Positions 32,897 through 42,630 of a DNA stretch of 63,090 nt are shown piece after piece. Each line of letters opens with the position of its first letter. Position 1 is the first letter of the stretch. Source of the stretch: Nitrospira sp. GTDB taxonomy: Bacteria > Nitrospirota > Nitrospiria > Nitrospirales > Nitrospiraceae. The stretch covers positions 1 through 63,090 of the forward strand of contig JAEURV010000019.1 of assembly GCA_016788465.1 (NCBI GenBank), given 5' to 3'. The notes beneath the pieces are model-generated. The model saw only the letters and a list, made by a program, of their open reading frames with translations. It had not been told where the DNA came from and ran no database searches. The position numbers and the translations under genes are program-made.

Positions 32897-34659
32897 CACG
32901 GCACCCAATTCTTGGCGATGTCGGTCTTCTGCTCCACCAGGGATTGCTCCACTTCTCGATGGTCAATACTTGCCTTCGTTAAGCGGCTGCTCAGATTTCT
33001 CCGATGAGCGTCGCCCATACCAACGATCAGGTATTTCTTAGCGAGCGCCATCTGGATCTGTTGCCACATGATCTCCTCACGAGCCGGGCTCAAATCATTG
33101 AGACCGGCCTTGAGGTTCCCGGCGAGCGCAGCGCCTTCTGCTTCAAGCTTTTTATTTCCAAGCTGGCTCCCCAGCGCTTCAATATAACGAGAGCCGAACT
33201 CATGGAACACCTTGGTGAAATCTTCGATGACCGTGAGGTTGGCAAACTTGCCTGGCGAGGTCAGTTCGTAGATGCCGATCAAATCGTCACTGTCTTTGGC
33301 TGCGCTAAACGCATCCAGCGTTGACTTTTGCTTTTGGTAGTATTCCATGAGCCGGCGCGCGCTCTGGAAATAGTCCGACTCGATGAGCACCTCTGGGCCG
33401 AAGGCATACTGCGCGATATCCGCAGCAATATGAATGGCAAATGAGAGGTATAACGCAACACGCTCGCCATAGGAATAGTCGGTCGTCTTGGCACGCTTAC
33501 CCCACTTCGTTTTATCGGCCGCGCTCATCCCAGTGGGGTTTGCAGGAATGTATTCATTGCGAGTGATCGCAGTACCGGTGAGCGCCTTGATGACAATGTT
33601 CTCCAGGTCGGGATTGAATTTGCCCCGGTCAACGAGGCCCGACACGCGGATATCCTTCCCCTTGTGTACTTGGTCGAGTCGAGTTTTGGTGCTCGTGCCG
33701 ATGTCTTTCTGCTTGAACGGCAATACGTCGGCCAGCTCATTGAACGGCTCATACTTAAAACGAGCCGTCTGCAAGCCCAGGATGACGTCTTCCACATTGC
33801 CTTTGGGATTCTCATGGACCTCGCCGAGCACGGTCAGCTTTGTCGGCGGCAACCGATACCAGAAAGTCCCGGCAGAAGCCGTCTTCACATCACCGATATA
33901 GTCGGCCTTGCCATTGGCATAGTCCTCAAGCTCGGTCGTTGACAGGAACACGCGTTTCACACTGTCACCGATGAGCGACGCGACCGAATACTTGGTGCCC
34001 ACGCTGCTCTTTGATCCTCCCTGCAGATAGTCGGATTCCTGTACCTTCGTTGAACCACCGCCGGTTCTGACCTTTCGCTGCACCGGTTGCGTGGCCCCGC
34101 TGTATCTCGCCCCATTCGCCTGTCTGTGCGGCTTCACGGCGTGATGCGCTGGGGACGACAACCGCTCGCCCATGCGGTCGGCTTCCGCCTCCAATGCGAC
34201 ATCGTCGTTGATATCGATCCCATGCAATGCTCCGCGTGGGACCACTCGACCTTGCCTCTGCTGGACGACGTGCCAGGCCTCGTGTGCAAGATGCGACTCC
34301 GCGCCAGGACCGAGATGAATCTGTCGCCCGTGCGTGACCGCTTCGGCATCAAGCCATGCCGGTTGAGGAGAGTCTCGATATACCTGCACATCCGACAAGT
34401 CCAAACCCGATGCCTCCTCCAGATTCTCTCTCAGCAACGTCGGCATGCTTATGCGGTTCCCCGCATGCTGTTGCATGACACGCTCGCCGAGGCAGCGCGG
34501 ACACCCACCACCGCACACACATGTATGCGGTGGTTTCGGCAACAGGTGTTGGCTAGACGGCGTAGCCCATTGCACCGTTGTTGAGGTCTGCTCCGACGAA
34601 CGGCGGGCGAATCGCCACGGCGCATTGTCACGCGCATGAAAAGTTGTGCTCATAGCCAA
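32896..34659 (-). CDS. eCIS cargo candidate: DUF4157 plus TIKI/TraB-like domain
   Basis: The protein has 587 aa. The knuckle CVCGGGCPRC lies at 47-56. The DUF4157 domain comes sooner than in the other cargos, with HEAWH at 126-130, and lacks the SQPNDPAE block. The C-terminal domain starts near 270; its TVLGEVHEN (276-284) and MGDAHRRN (548-555) motifs resemble the paired His motifs of the TIKI/TraB or ChaN/erythromycin-esterase superfamily, some of which are metal-dependent hydrolases. A toxin or host-modifying hydrolase role is plausible. The TPR gene is coupled to its stop codon. Confidence 0.72.
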   Translation of the reverse strand: MAMSTTFHARDNAPWRFARRSSEQTSTTVQWATPSSQHLLPKPPHTCVCGGGCPRCLGERVMQQHAGNRISMPTLLRENLEEASGLDLSDVQVYRDSPQPAWLDAEAVTHGRQIHLGPGAESHLAHEAWHVVQQRQGRVVPRGALHGIDINDDVALEAEADRMGERLSSPAHHAVKPHRQANGARYSGATQPVQRKVRTGGGSTKVQESDYLQGGSKSSVGTKYSVASLIGDSVKRVFLSTTELEDYANGKADYIGDVKTASAGTFWYRLPPTKLTVLGEVHENPKGNVEDVILGLQTARFKYEPFNELADVLPFKQKDIGTSTKTRLDQVHKGKDIRVSGLVDRGKFNPDLENIVIKALTGTAITRNEYIPANPTGMSAADKTKWGKRAKTTDYSYGERVALYLSFAIHIAADIAQYAFGPEVLIESDYFQSARRLMEYYQKQKSTLDAFSAAKDSDDLIGIYELTSPGKFANLTVIEDFTKVFHEFGSRYIEALGSQLGNKKLEAEGAALAGNLKAGLNDLSPAREEIMWQQIQMALAKKYLIVGMGDAHRRNLSSRLTKASIDHREVEQSLVEQKTDIAKNWVP

Positions 34660-34780
34660 TGATCCTCAGCGTGGGATTGACTCAAGGCTGGCTTCAGCCA
34701 GTAATCCCCTGGAACGCTCATCCACGACGCTTCACAGCACCGGCAAGGGACGACACGCAACAGGGTATTCAAATCTCCCC

Positions 34781-35566
34781 TCACCATGGGCAAGCCGTCA
34801 ACACTTTGTTGGCGCGTTCGCAAACCGTATCGCGGCGTCCAGCTGATACGCGACGATAGGTTCTCATCTGCGGACAGCACGTCTCCGATGCCGGGGGGTC
34901 ATCGGACTCACCTTCTTCCAGAACTACGTGGTCCTGATCCAGTTCTGGTCCTAAGGTCAAAGGCGTTGGAATGACGGAAACCAGAGGGTCTCGACCGGTC
35001 TCGTCATCACCTGCGGACTCCGATTCATCCGCCAGGGATTTCGTTCCGCAGTGGGCATCGAGAAACTCCTGCGCGCAACGTGCACTTTCCGCATAGGCGC
35101 GGCATTCAAACCAATCTTCGTTGGATTTGATCCACCGATTGAATGTATCTTGAATTTTCGTCTTGTCATTGTCGGTCTTCGCCTGTTTGTACGTCGCATT
35201 GGCTTTCTTACAGCACGGTGCCATGTCCGTCGCATGCACGTTTTCGTGGCGTTCGACGCAACTTCGATAACAAGGAGAAGGGTCGTGCATCGTCGTCGAT
35301 GGCGTACCTACTGAGACATCGCAGCCGGTCTCCCCATTGGCTGACTGGTGCAAGATACCGACCGACCGGCGATCATTCACATAATCCGGCGCTGCACGAC
35401 AGCGCGGACAGGTACCGCCGCAGGCACAGGAAACTATTCGAGAGAGAGGAATTTCACGAAGAGGCAGTGCAAGCCGAATAGGACCAGGGGCGCCCCCGAT
35501 GCGCGGTCGAGCACCATGATAAGCCGCACGATTGGCGGGGATTTGCATCGAAACAGCCGCGTTCAT
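34781..35566 (-). CDS. eCIS cargo candidate: cysteine knuckle plus short zincin
   Basis: I chose the ATG at 35566; an earlier in-frame start would run into the upstream gene. The 261-aa product has the knuckle CACGGTCPRC (47-56) but no recognisable full DUF4157 domain. Instead, a Cys-rich segment contains HENVH (107-111), a zinc-protease motif within CYRSCVERHENVHATD, and later WFECRAYAES, whose Glu could be a third zinc ligand. The last 60 residues are acidic and end in a Cys-containing tail. It is the first and most divergent cargo gene, next to the structural genes. Confidence 0.65.
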   Translation of the reverse strand: MNAAVSMQIPANRAAYHGARPRIGGAPGPIRLALPLREIPLSRIVSCACGGTCPRCRAAPDYVNDRRSVGILHQSANGETGCDVSVGTPSTTMHDPSPCYRSCVERHENVHATDMAPCCKKANATYKQAKTDNDKTKIQDTFNRWIKSNEDWFECRAYAESARCAQEFLDAHCGTKSLADESESAGDDETGRDPLVSVIPTPLTLGPELDQDHVVLEEGESDDPPASETCCPQMRTYRRVSAGRRDTVCERANKVLTACPW

Positions 35567-35610
35567 TTCGCTTGGACTCCACCTTCGGCGGTTTCGTTCG
35601 CATCCGACCG

Positions 35611-36546
35611 CTACCGCTTCGACTTTGCCTTGCCGAAGCAGTAGGCGCAATAATCATAGCCGGCTATTTCGGCATCCGCGACGCTGCCGAAATAGACCAC
35701 GGTGTTGGGCTTAATCGCCTCGAACTTGCAACGCTTGGTCAATTGTTCCGTATCGTGTACTTCGCGTGTCGCTGGATTACCGGCATAGCGTGCCCGGTCG
35801 GTCTTGCCGTCTGCGCTTTCGATCACATACTCCCGATACACGGTGCCCGCATTGACGACCAGCGGTATCGCATCTTCATGAATGACGACTGCCTTGGCAT
35901 CGAGGATTTGGACACGCGCCAGAACTTCATTGCCATCGCCGGCTGTTGCCGCCGAAGCAGCCGCCTTGCGGGACAGTCTTTCAGTCATCCGATCTGAACT
36001 CTTCACATTCTGTTCTGCAGGTTGTCCTTTTCGCTTTTTGTCGGACTCCCGTTCAAAAGGAATACTGAAATAGCCATCAGGATTTGTGGTGGTGGATGCC
36101 AGGGGCTCGCCTTTGGCACCATCACGAGCGGCAATAAGTCGTACCGTCAGTCCATGTTGGGGAGCAAACGCATGATCCGAAACAAAACCATGAAATACGA
36201 GATTCTCTCCAGAGAATGAGCCGACCATACGGTCAATGCGTGCTTTTCCTTGCCGACTGGTCGTGCGCAATTCCATGGCACGTGCGATCGAGGCCTTCAG
36301 TCGTTCCACCCGTGGATCATTGTCTCGCGCCGTGCCCCTTGACAATCGGCTAAGCTCCCGCTCTTCAGATGCAACAAAGGCATCTGGGAGCGCGGCCATA
36401 AAAGCAAGCACCTCAAGTCCAACGTTCATGGCAGGCTGTCGTGCCGCAGCCATGGGAACTTCGAGAAATTGTTTTCGTATCGTCTCCGCCGTTGGTTCTC
36501 CGGTAAGAAATTCCGGGCGCTGATTCTTTTGGGAGTGATCGTTCAT
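35611..36546 (-). CDS. eCIS-associated protein with beta-sandwich (carboxypeptidase-regulatory-like) domain
   Basis: This is a 311-aa protein between the fibre gene and the first cargo gene. The N-terminal 100 residues are helical and charged. The middle (about 105-175) has FHGFVSDHAFAPQHGLTVRL and TTTNPDGYFSIPF, typical of Cna-B or carboxypeptidase-regulatory-like sandwiches. The C-terminus ends in AGYDYCAYCFGKAKSKR, a small CxxC element. It could be a fibre attachment, cargo adaptor or surface protein. I do not know an exact family. Confidence 0.6.
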   Translation of the reverse strand: MNDHSQKNQRPEFLTGEPTAETIRKQFLEVPMAAARQPAMNVGLEVLAFMAALPDAFVASEERELSRLSRGTARDNDPRVERLKASIARAMELRTTSRQGKARIDRMVGSFSGENLVFHGFVSDHAFAPQHGLTVRLIAARDGAKGEPLASTTTNPDGYFSIPFERESDKKRKGQPAEQNVKSSDRMTERLSRKAAASAATAGDGNEVLARVQILDAKAVVIHEDAIPLVVNAGTVYREYVIESADGKTDRARYAGNPATREVHDTEQLTKRCKFEAIKPNTVVYFGSVADAEIAGYDYCAYCFGKAKSKR

Positions 36547-36591
36547 GGTAGATCTCCGGTTACGAGTCTGATGAAGCCATCAGGCCGACAT

Positions 36592-39500
36592 TCACCCCTG
36601 CTCACGGCCGCATACGCCGGGGCAGAATGCTTCGACGAGAGACAGGTTATCCTTAAATATGCGCATATTCGGCAAGAACGCCTGAGCCCGCAAGCAGTGG
36701 GTAGCCTGATTATCTGTCGTGGTGTTCATGCCACCGATCGACCAGCCGGACAACAATGCACGGAGCCATGTCTCAGAAAAACGATTGTCGGCAACCCGCA
36801 CGCTCCCGCCCCCAAGCATGACGCCAGTCAAGACGAAGACATTCGTCGAGTTGACTTCACACTGGTTATCGGTGAACCCGAGATCATCAAGCGAAACTAC
36901 GGCTATTGAACTGAGGGCGAATGCAAACGGGTCTTCTCCCACATCGAACGTGACCTGATTCTCCGTAAACAGCGTTTTCCCGCTGTTCCATTTGCGCATC
37001 AGCGGCGGCCAGAGCGAGGGTGGTTTTGTCGAGACATTAATCAGTCCGAGGTTCCGAGCCCACTCACATTCCTTGCCCTTCAAGGCATCAGGCGGTTTTC
37101 CGGTTTGTATCAGGGCCAGCACCAAAAGCAAACCCAGCGTCCATTCATTGCTGATGCCAAGATTTCCAATAAGAACGGTCGTTGCGAGTAGATCCAGACC
37201 TTTCCCGGTCGTTCCTTCAGTGACCAAGCGATTGCGGCCGACCATCACGGAGCCCAGTGCAAAACAGGTGATCGCACGCCCAACCGGAGCAACAATCATA
37301 TTATCGCGCAGCATCGCCGTGGTCGGACCGTCTGTAGACAAGGCACTGCGTTTCCGAGACGAGAATAAGTTCGTCTCGGTCGTGGTATCCAGTGAGGGAA
37401 GAATCAACCAAATATGAACTCCGCCACGTATGCCGACTTGTGCGTTACTGACCGGCTCCAGACTGCGGCTGCCATTATTGATGATGCGGTTGTCATCAAG
37501 TTGCAAACCTTGCACGAGGATGGCATAGACCCCGCAAATGGGAAAGAGATGATGGCGGCCGTTGTTGATGATTTCATTGCGAAGAATACGCAAGTCACTG
37601 ACTTTGGCGAGCACGATGCCGCCATACGCAACCAACCATTCCATCGCTTTACGCACCGGCGCAATGTCACGGCGCATGCAGCGCGTGATGACGTTGTCGA
37701 GAATGTGCAAATTATGCACGCCGATGAGATCGCCGCGATTCACGATGTCAAAAAACCGGACGACGCCGATGCCATTGGTTCCCATATCGGTGATGCGATT
37801 TCGTGCAATTTCGATATCATACAAATCCCCTGCCGAGACAAATTTTGGCGGACTCCCGTCCGGATTGTCCTCGTCGGTCGTATCGACAGGTTTGCATGGG
37901 TCACAGGGATCGGGCTGTTCCGGATCATCAGGTATGTCCCCGCCATCACCGCCCGCTTTGGCCAAGCTGCCTAGGGTAATGCCGTTCCAAATGCCGCCTT
38001 GAATCAGGTTATCGACGATGCGGACACGATCCGAACCGCCGGCGAGTTGGATGCCACCGCGTGTGGCGGCACCCACTGTGATCGGACTCGGCGGGGTGTT
38101 CACGCTCGCCGGCGATCCTGCGCTACCCACTTTCGGCGGAATGGTTGGTGCCGGTACGACACCTCCGCGCGGCAGGACTTCGATGATATTGGAATCGATC
38201 AGGATCTCGTCTCCTCGCGAATGAATCGCCGGCCAGATCGTCGGCACGTCTCTCATCTGCACCAGGCAACGACGAACCGCGACGCGACAGGCATTATCGA
38301 TTTGTACGGCACTGCGCGGACCGGATTCGATCGCGAGGTCTTCAATCGTGATGGTGTCCGAGCTTGTGATCATGAACGCAGGCTGTGGGGCTCCGTCATC
38401 AGATATGGCACGAATGCGGGTGTCAGGGCCACAACCATGGATACGAATTCCGACTCGTTCATCGATGACGATACGTTCGTCATAAATACCGTTCAACACG
38501 CAGACCGTGCCGCCTTTCGCAGGGAGCGCGTCGATGGCCGCTTGCACTTTGACGAAATCGCCATGTGAATGGATACCGTCGCCGACACGGTAAGTGCAGC
38601 AGCCACGAAGCTTGGTCAGGGGCTGAAACGGGTGGCGGCAGTCTTCTATGTCGCCGCCTGTGACACTATTGCCGGTCCAGTGTATTTCCGCGAGAGGTAC
38701 CCGGTGATAGAAGATGCCCTGCGGCGGAACCGGCGTGATCGGATCGCCAGACATCGGACCGGGAATCCCAACCAGAACCAGCGGATTGCCGATCCCAGCC
38801 GCCCGTGCCTCGAACGTCCAGAAATCAGACGGGGTATAGTTGCCAACGGCTTCAGACTCAAAGGTGACTTGAATCCCCAGATTATCCGGAAGGTTCTTCT
38901 TCGTCTTAAAGTCATCAACGCGCTCAATGCCATTCCAGAGGCGGAAAAATCGCTTGCCTGTCGCCGGAGCGGATGGAATCACTCCCTTATAAATATCGCC
39001 CGGAGTAACTAACGGGTCCGGCAGGGTGAGGGTATGATCGTTGGCAAGCGCGACTTTTGCGCCATACACGACTTTCCAACAACCGAGGAGCGGATCATAA
39101 TCGAGCGCTTCCAGATAGAAATCGTGCGATCCTGAATATACGATCGCATTTTTATTTCCAAAGAGCGTGACGGTCTTGTTGATCGCGTCAAAATCGCCTG
39201 TCCCGACCAGCCCGCCATTCGCCTGCGACCACTTAAAGTAGGCCTGGGCCGCGGGTTTATCCGTATCGGCAATTTCAATGCGATAGAGACGATGCTCAAA
39301 CCCTGTATAGCCGCCTTCCTCGACCACCGGACAATCGCCATCGATTGCCACCGTAGGTTTGAGTTCGACGATGAGCTTACCCTTATTTCCAAAATCGTCT
39401 TTCAGCGCGGCGATGACCGAATCACACGTATCATTCACGGCCATCCGGTAGAGCCGAAATCGAAACGCAGTCTGGACACGCTCCGTCGTATCCACGCCTC

Positions 39501-39990
39501 CAAGAGCCGGTTCGATCAGCAGAGCAGGATCCTGAAACGGGCTCAGTTCCTCGAGCCACGTTTCCAGAATCACCGCGTCGCGATCACCGGTAGCAGGAAC
39601 AGCGCCTGGCAGCGGAGCCGCTTGGATCGGCGGGCCAAGATAGCTCGCCGTGCGGATCGCGTCGACTCCGGACGGGAGCACGGGAGGCTCTTTGTCTTTT
39701 GGTAGCTCGACGAGGAGTCCATCCGCCCACACCCGTCCCTTGTTCAGAGAGACTTTGACTTGACCGCCCGCGATTTCGGCTTTGGTAATCTTAAAACTGA
39801 GCGGTTCATCAGCCGGAACCGCCGCAACTCCAGCCCCGAATGCATCACGCGCGGCACGCTGCTGCCATTCGCCCATGATGTCGGTTTGCGCGTTCCAATC
39901 CCGATCAAGCAAGACACGGCCTTGCTGATGGAGCGTGCCACGAAAATTGTGCGATGTGTCTTTATTCCATGCGGAAAAATCGCCTCTCAT
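36592..39990 (-). CDS. DUF6519-type protein with right-handed beta-helix, probable fibre or receptor-binding protein
   Basis: This is an 1132-aa protein. It starts MRGDFSAWNKDTSHNF, the kind of N-terminus seen in DUF6519 proteins of injection-system clusters. The centre (about 500-850) has many short repeats with runs of Asn, Ile and Asp (IDNACRVAVRRCLVQ, LRILRNEIINNGRHHLFP), typical of right-handed parallel beta-helices like phage tailspikes. The cluster position after the tail protein I gene fits a tail fibre or baseplate-attached receptor-binding protein that would decide which cells are targeted. Confidence 0.72.
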   Translation of the reverse strand: MRGDFSAWNKDTSHNFRGTLHQQGRVLLDRDWNAQTDIMGEWQQRAARDAFGAGVAAVPADEPLSFKITKAEIAGGQVKVSLNKGRVWADGLLVELPKDKEPPVLPSGVDAIRTASYLGPPIQAAPLPGAVPATGDRDAVILETWLEELSPFQDPALLIEPALGGVDTTERVQTAFRFRLYRMAVNDTCDSVIAALKDDFGNKGKLIVELKPTVAIDGDCPVVEEGGYTGFEHRLYRIEIADTDKPAAQAYFKWSQANGGLVGTGDFDAINKTVTLFGNKNAIVYSGSHDFYLEALDYDPLLGCWKVVYGAKVALANDHTLTLPDPLVTPGDIYKGVIPSAPATGKRFFRLWNGIERVDDFKTKKNLPDNLGIQVTFESEAVGNYTPSDFWTFEARAAGIGNPLVLVGIPGPMSGDPITPVPPQGIFYHRVPLAEIHWTGNSVTGGDIEDCRHPFQPLTKLRGCCTYRVGDGIHSHGDFVKVQAAIDALPAKGGTVCVLNGIYDERIVIDERVGIRIHGCGPDTRIRAISDDGAPQPAFMITSSDTITIEDLAIESGPRSAVQIDNACRVAVRRCLVQMRDVPTIWPAIHSRGDEILIDSNIIEVLPRGGVVPAPTIPPKVGSAGSPASVNTPPSPITVGAATRGGIQLAGGSDRVRIVDNLIQGGIWNGITLGSLAKAGGDGGDIPDDPEQPDPCDPCKPVDTTDEDNPDGSPPKFVSAGDLYDIEIARNRITDMGTNGIGVVRFFDIVNRGDLIGVHNLHILDNVITRCMRRDIAPVRKAMEWLVAYGGIVLAKVSDLRILRNEIINNGRHHLFPICGVYAILVQGLQLDDNRIINNGSRSLEPVSNAQVGIRGGVHIWLILPSLDTTTETNLFSSRKRSALSTDGPTTAMLRDNMIVAPVGRAITCFALGSVMVGRNRLVTEGTTGKGLDLLATTVLIGNLGISNEWTLGLLLVLALIQTGKPPDALKGKECEWARNLGLINVSTKPPSLWPPLMRKWNSGKTLFTENQVTFDVGEDPFAFALSSIAVVSLDDLGFTDNQCEVNSTNVFVLTGVMLGGGSVRVADNRFSETWLRALLSGWSIGGMNTTTDNQATHCLRAQAFLPNMRIFKDNLSLVEAFCPGVCGREQG

Positions 39991-40001
39991 TCATGCCTCC
40001 T

Positions 40002-42629
40002 TTAACTGACGGGGATCAACAGCGGCCTGATCCCGACCGGCATAAACTCACGAAATCGTATCTTCAAGTTGCGCCACTTGTGCGCCTCCAACACAAAATT
40101 AAACGCGCCCATTTGGTCGTTGTCGACACCCTCTTCGAGAATGCGGCGGTCGCATTCGAGCGAGAGCTGGCAATAGGCAGGATCGCCAAAGTATTCACTG
40201 GTAAAAATGAGCCGTGCGTCCGAGCCGAAGACACAGGCGAAATGAGGCGGCAGGCGGTGTTTGACCTCATTGGGCGGCGGTGGACTTCCGGTATCGTCCG
40301 CAAAATAGCAATACTTCAAACACCCGCGCTGCTGGTCAAACACTTCGACGACGCCCGTCACAATACCACCCGCACCTTCCGCACTGAAGGCCCGGACTCG
40401 ACCAAGGATCGTCACGTTTCGAATGGTCGTGGCCCCGGCATAGCCGGTAGCCGGACTGGTGGCGTTCGTGATCGCAAAAGGGAACGCGTTCAATCCGATT
40501 GTCACTGGGATGGATTCGATAATCGAATCGACAAGACAGAGGCTGTATCCCCCATCAGTGAAGACGGCTCCGGAGATCGATCGCTGGAGAATGATTTCCG
40601 GCGTCTGTTTGAACGCCAGTTCTTCCGCGGCTGCAGCAAATCCATAGGGCTCCTTGAGATTCATTCCCGGAAGCAGCGGCGCGCGATTGCCATTAAAATG
40701 GCGGAATCCACCCGGATCGAGCGTGCAACTCAGGACTTCGAGCTTGTTCAGAGCGGCGCGCGCAATCAACGGCTGTCCGGCCGCAAAATTCATCCCGCGC
40801 GCGAGATAGAGCCCTTCCAGCCTGACAAACAACGCCCCCATTTGTGCATCAAGCGTCGCCTGTTCTGCGGCATCGACACCGACGACTTTGGCCGGCCGGA
40901 ACGCGAGCGGTCGAGCCAATTCAATCACGGGTCGCTCTCCATCGGCCGCCCGTATGATCAACGGGCAAGACAACAGAATACTTCGTCCCAATTCACTATT
41001 GAGATCCGTCGCGTTCAGAAGATCGAGGTCCAGCGAGTGGGTACGGCTGTCTTTGATCTCGATGACGATCGCGGCCTTGGGAGTCCCGCCGGCCGCCGCG
41101 GCGCGTGCATCTTCGAGAGCTGTTTTCAGCACCGCCTGGAGCTGCTTGGCCGGATTGCGCAGCACCACGTCCTTGTAATAGACCAACGGTTGTACCGGAT
41201 CGAATTCCTTCGGCAGCTGAGGATAGGAGATCGGGTGCGCACCCACCGGTCCGACGGCTCCATAGGTATAGGTCACCAACAAATCCTGGACGAGCGCATC
41301 CGCCCTCGTATCATCCGAAACACCGACACAGAGTCGGCCGTGGACCGGATCAATGGCGATCTCACGGTCGGCCAGCGGCGGATTGAGGCCATGCTCCCAG
41401 GCACAGAGATTCTCACCACGCAGGGTCCAAAATCTTGGCAGAGCCGTATGGGGCCACACTTCCCCAGGAAACGTCGGGTCGGGAAGATGCAGTTGCAAGC
41501 CGACATCGGACAGTTGGTACGACTTTAAATCGTCCTCGGGAACCGCCACATTGAAGGCTGGGTCATAGGACTCGACAGAGACATATTCCTGTGGAGCGGT
41601 AAATGACGCGTCGGCAAACAATTGGAGCGGCGCCGGACTTGGGGAGGCAAGCGAATCGTCATACTGTTTGGCGATGTCATAATCGGAAATGCGTGTCATA
41701 GGGATAGGCCCCGGTACCTGATCGGCCTTGGATATACGCGGTGCGATCGCAGACAGGTTGAGCGCAGCCGTGCCGGTTCTCCCTTCGGCAAAAAGGCCGA
41801 TCCGGTTCGTATTGAAGAGCGCCACAGGCCTGCCGGCCGGCGTATTGATCGGCTTGACGTAGGGCATCGAAAGTGCATTGACCGGAATATCACACAGATT
41901 CACACGGACGACGCGAGGGGCGCCGAGCGACGGGGTCACCTTGTGCGCCAACGGCTTCGTCACGCCAAGACGGTAATCTTTGAGTCGCCACAGGTAAATC
42001 GCCAGATTGGGTAGGTTGTAGCTCACCTGCCCGATCTCTGGTGGCTTAACCTCCCCCACATGCGCAAAGGGATCAAATGGCGTATTCAGCTGCGCGAGTA
42101 ATGACGGATCTCGTAAGGAGACGGTCCCTCCTCGAATGGGAGTCGAAGGGCGAACGGTCGGCAGCGAATAAGGAGGCGCGCCACCTTCATCAGGTCGCTG
42201 ATGATTGAGGTGCTGATTCCACACCATCTTTTCGAGCAATTCCACCGAATGAACTCCCCATTTGGTGAGGATATAACTGAGCAGCTCGATGGCGCCCAAC
42301 GTTCCCTTGCGCCTCCGGAGTGCGATCGTATCGGCCACATCGGCACGGAGCGTCCAAGGATCGCCGGACAGATGGGTGGTTCCCAACAGGTCACCGATGT
42401 ACGGAATGACCCAGGGATCACAGGTTTCGATGAAGAGATCATGATAGAGCGATTCGATGTTTTCGTGGATCGCAGAAAACATGTCCTCGACTGGTGCGAG
42501 ATAATCACGAAGCTGATAGGCGGGCATTGGTTGGCCGCCGGTCAGATAGAGCTTCGAAAGGTCACCGTCCTTGATACGATAGATTTCAGGAAGTCGCCGG
42601 TATAGCGCGACGCGTTTTTTCGTAGCCAC
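40002..42629 (-). CDS. eCIS tail protein I-like baseplate protein
   Basis: I prefer a GTG at 42629: GGAGG lies 8 nt upstream and it follows the previous stop by 1 bp. A TTG at 42650 would overlap that gene. The product is about 875 aa. The first 140 residues, with YRRLPEIYRIKDGD, FIETCDPWVIPYIGDLLG and ALRRRKGTLGAIELLSYI, match the P2 tail protein I family, which joins baseplate to fibres. The remaining large portion is beta-rich and may be a long arm or fibre base. It lies between the gpJ-like genes and the fibre gene, as expected. Confidence 0.8.
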   Translation of the reverse strand: MATKKRVALYRRLPEIYRIKDGDLSKLYLTGGQPMPAYQLRDYLAPVEDMFSAIHENIESLYHDLFIETCDPWVIPYIGDLLGTTHLSGDPWTLRADVADTIALRRRKGTLGAIELLSYILTKWGVHSVELLEKMVWNQHLNHQRPDEGGAPPYSLPTVRPSTPIRGGTVSLRDPSLLAQLNTPFDPFAHVGEVKPPEIGQVSYNLPNLAIYLWRLKDYRLGVTKPLAHKVTPSLGAPRVVRVNLCDIPVNALSMPYVKPINTPAGRPVALFNTNRIGLFAEGRTGTAALNLSAIAPRISKADQVPGPIPMTRISDYDIAKQYDDSLASPSPAPLQLFADASFTAPQEYVSVESYDPAFNVAVPEDDLKSYQLSDVGLQLHLPDPTFPGEVWPHTALPRFWTLRGENLCAWEHGLNPPLADREIAIDPVHGRLCVGVSDDTRADALVQDLLVTYTYGAVGPVGAHPISYPQLPKEFDPVQPLVYYKDVVLRNPAKQLQAVLKTALEDARAAAAGGTPKAAIVIEIKDSRTHSLDLDLLNATDLNSELGRSILLSCPLIIRAADGERPVIELARPLAFRPAKVVGVDAAEQATLDAQMGALFVRLEGLYLARGMNFAAGQPLIARAALNKLEVLSCTLDPGGFRHFNGNRAPLLPGMNLKEPYGFAAAAEELAFKQTPEIILQRSISGAVFTDGGYSLCLVDSIIESIPVTIGLNAFPFAITNATSPATGYAGATTIRNVTILGRVRAFSAEGAGGIVTGVVEVFDQQRGCLKYCYFADDTGSPPPPNEVKHRLPPHFACVFGSDARLIFTSEYFGDPAYCQLSLECDRRILEEGVDNDQMGAFNFVLEAHKWRNLKIRFREFMPVGIRPLLIPVS

Positions 42630-42630
42630 C

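Noticed and set aside
36592-42629. Long plus-strand open frames opposite the fibre and tail protein genes (for example 39954-41528)
   Set aside because: The minus-strand frames encode clear families; the plus-strand translations are Arg/His-rich and without motifs, as expected for antisense shadows.
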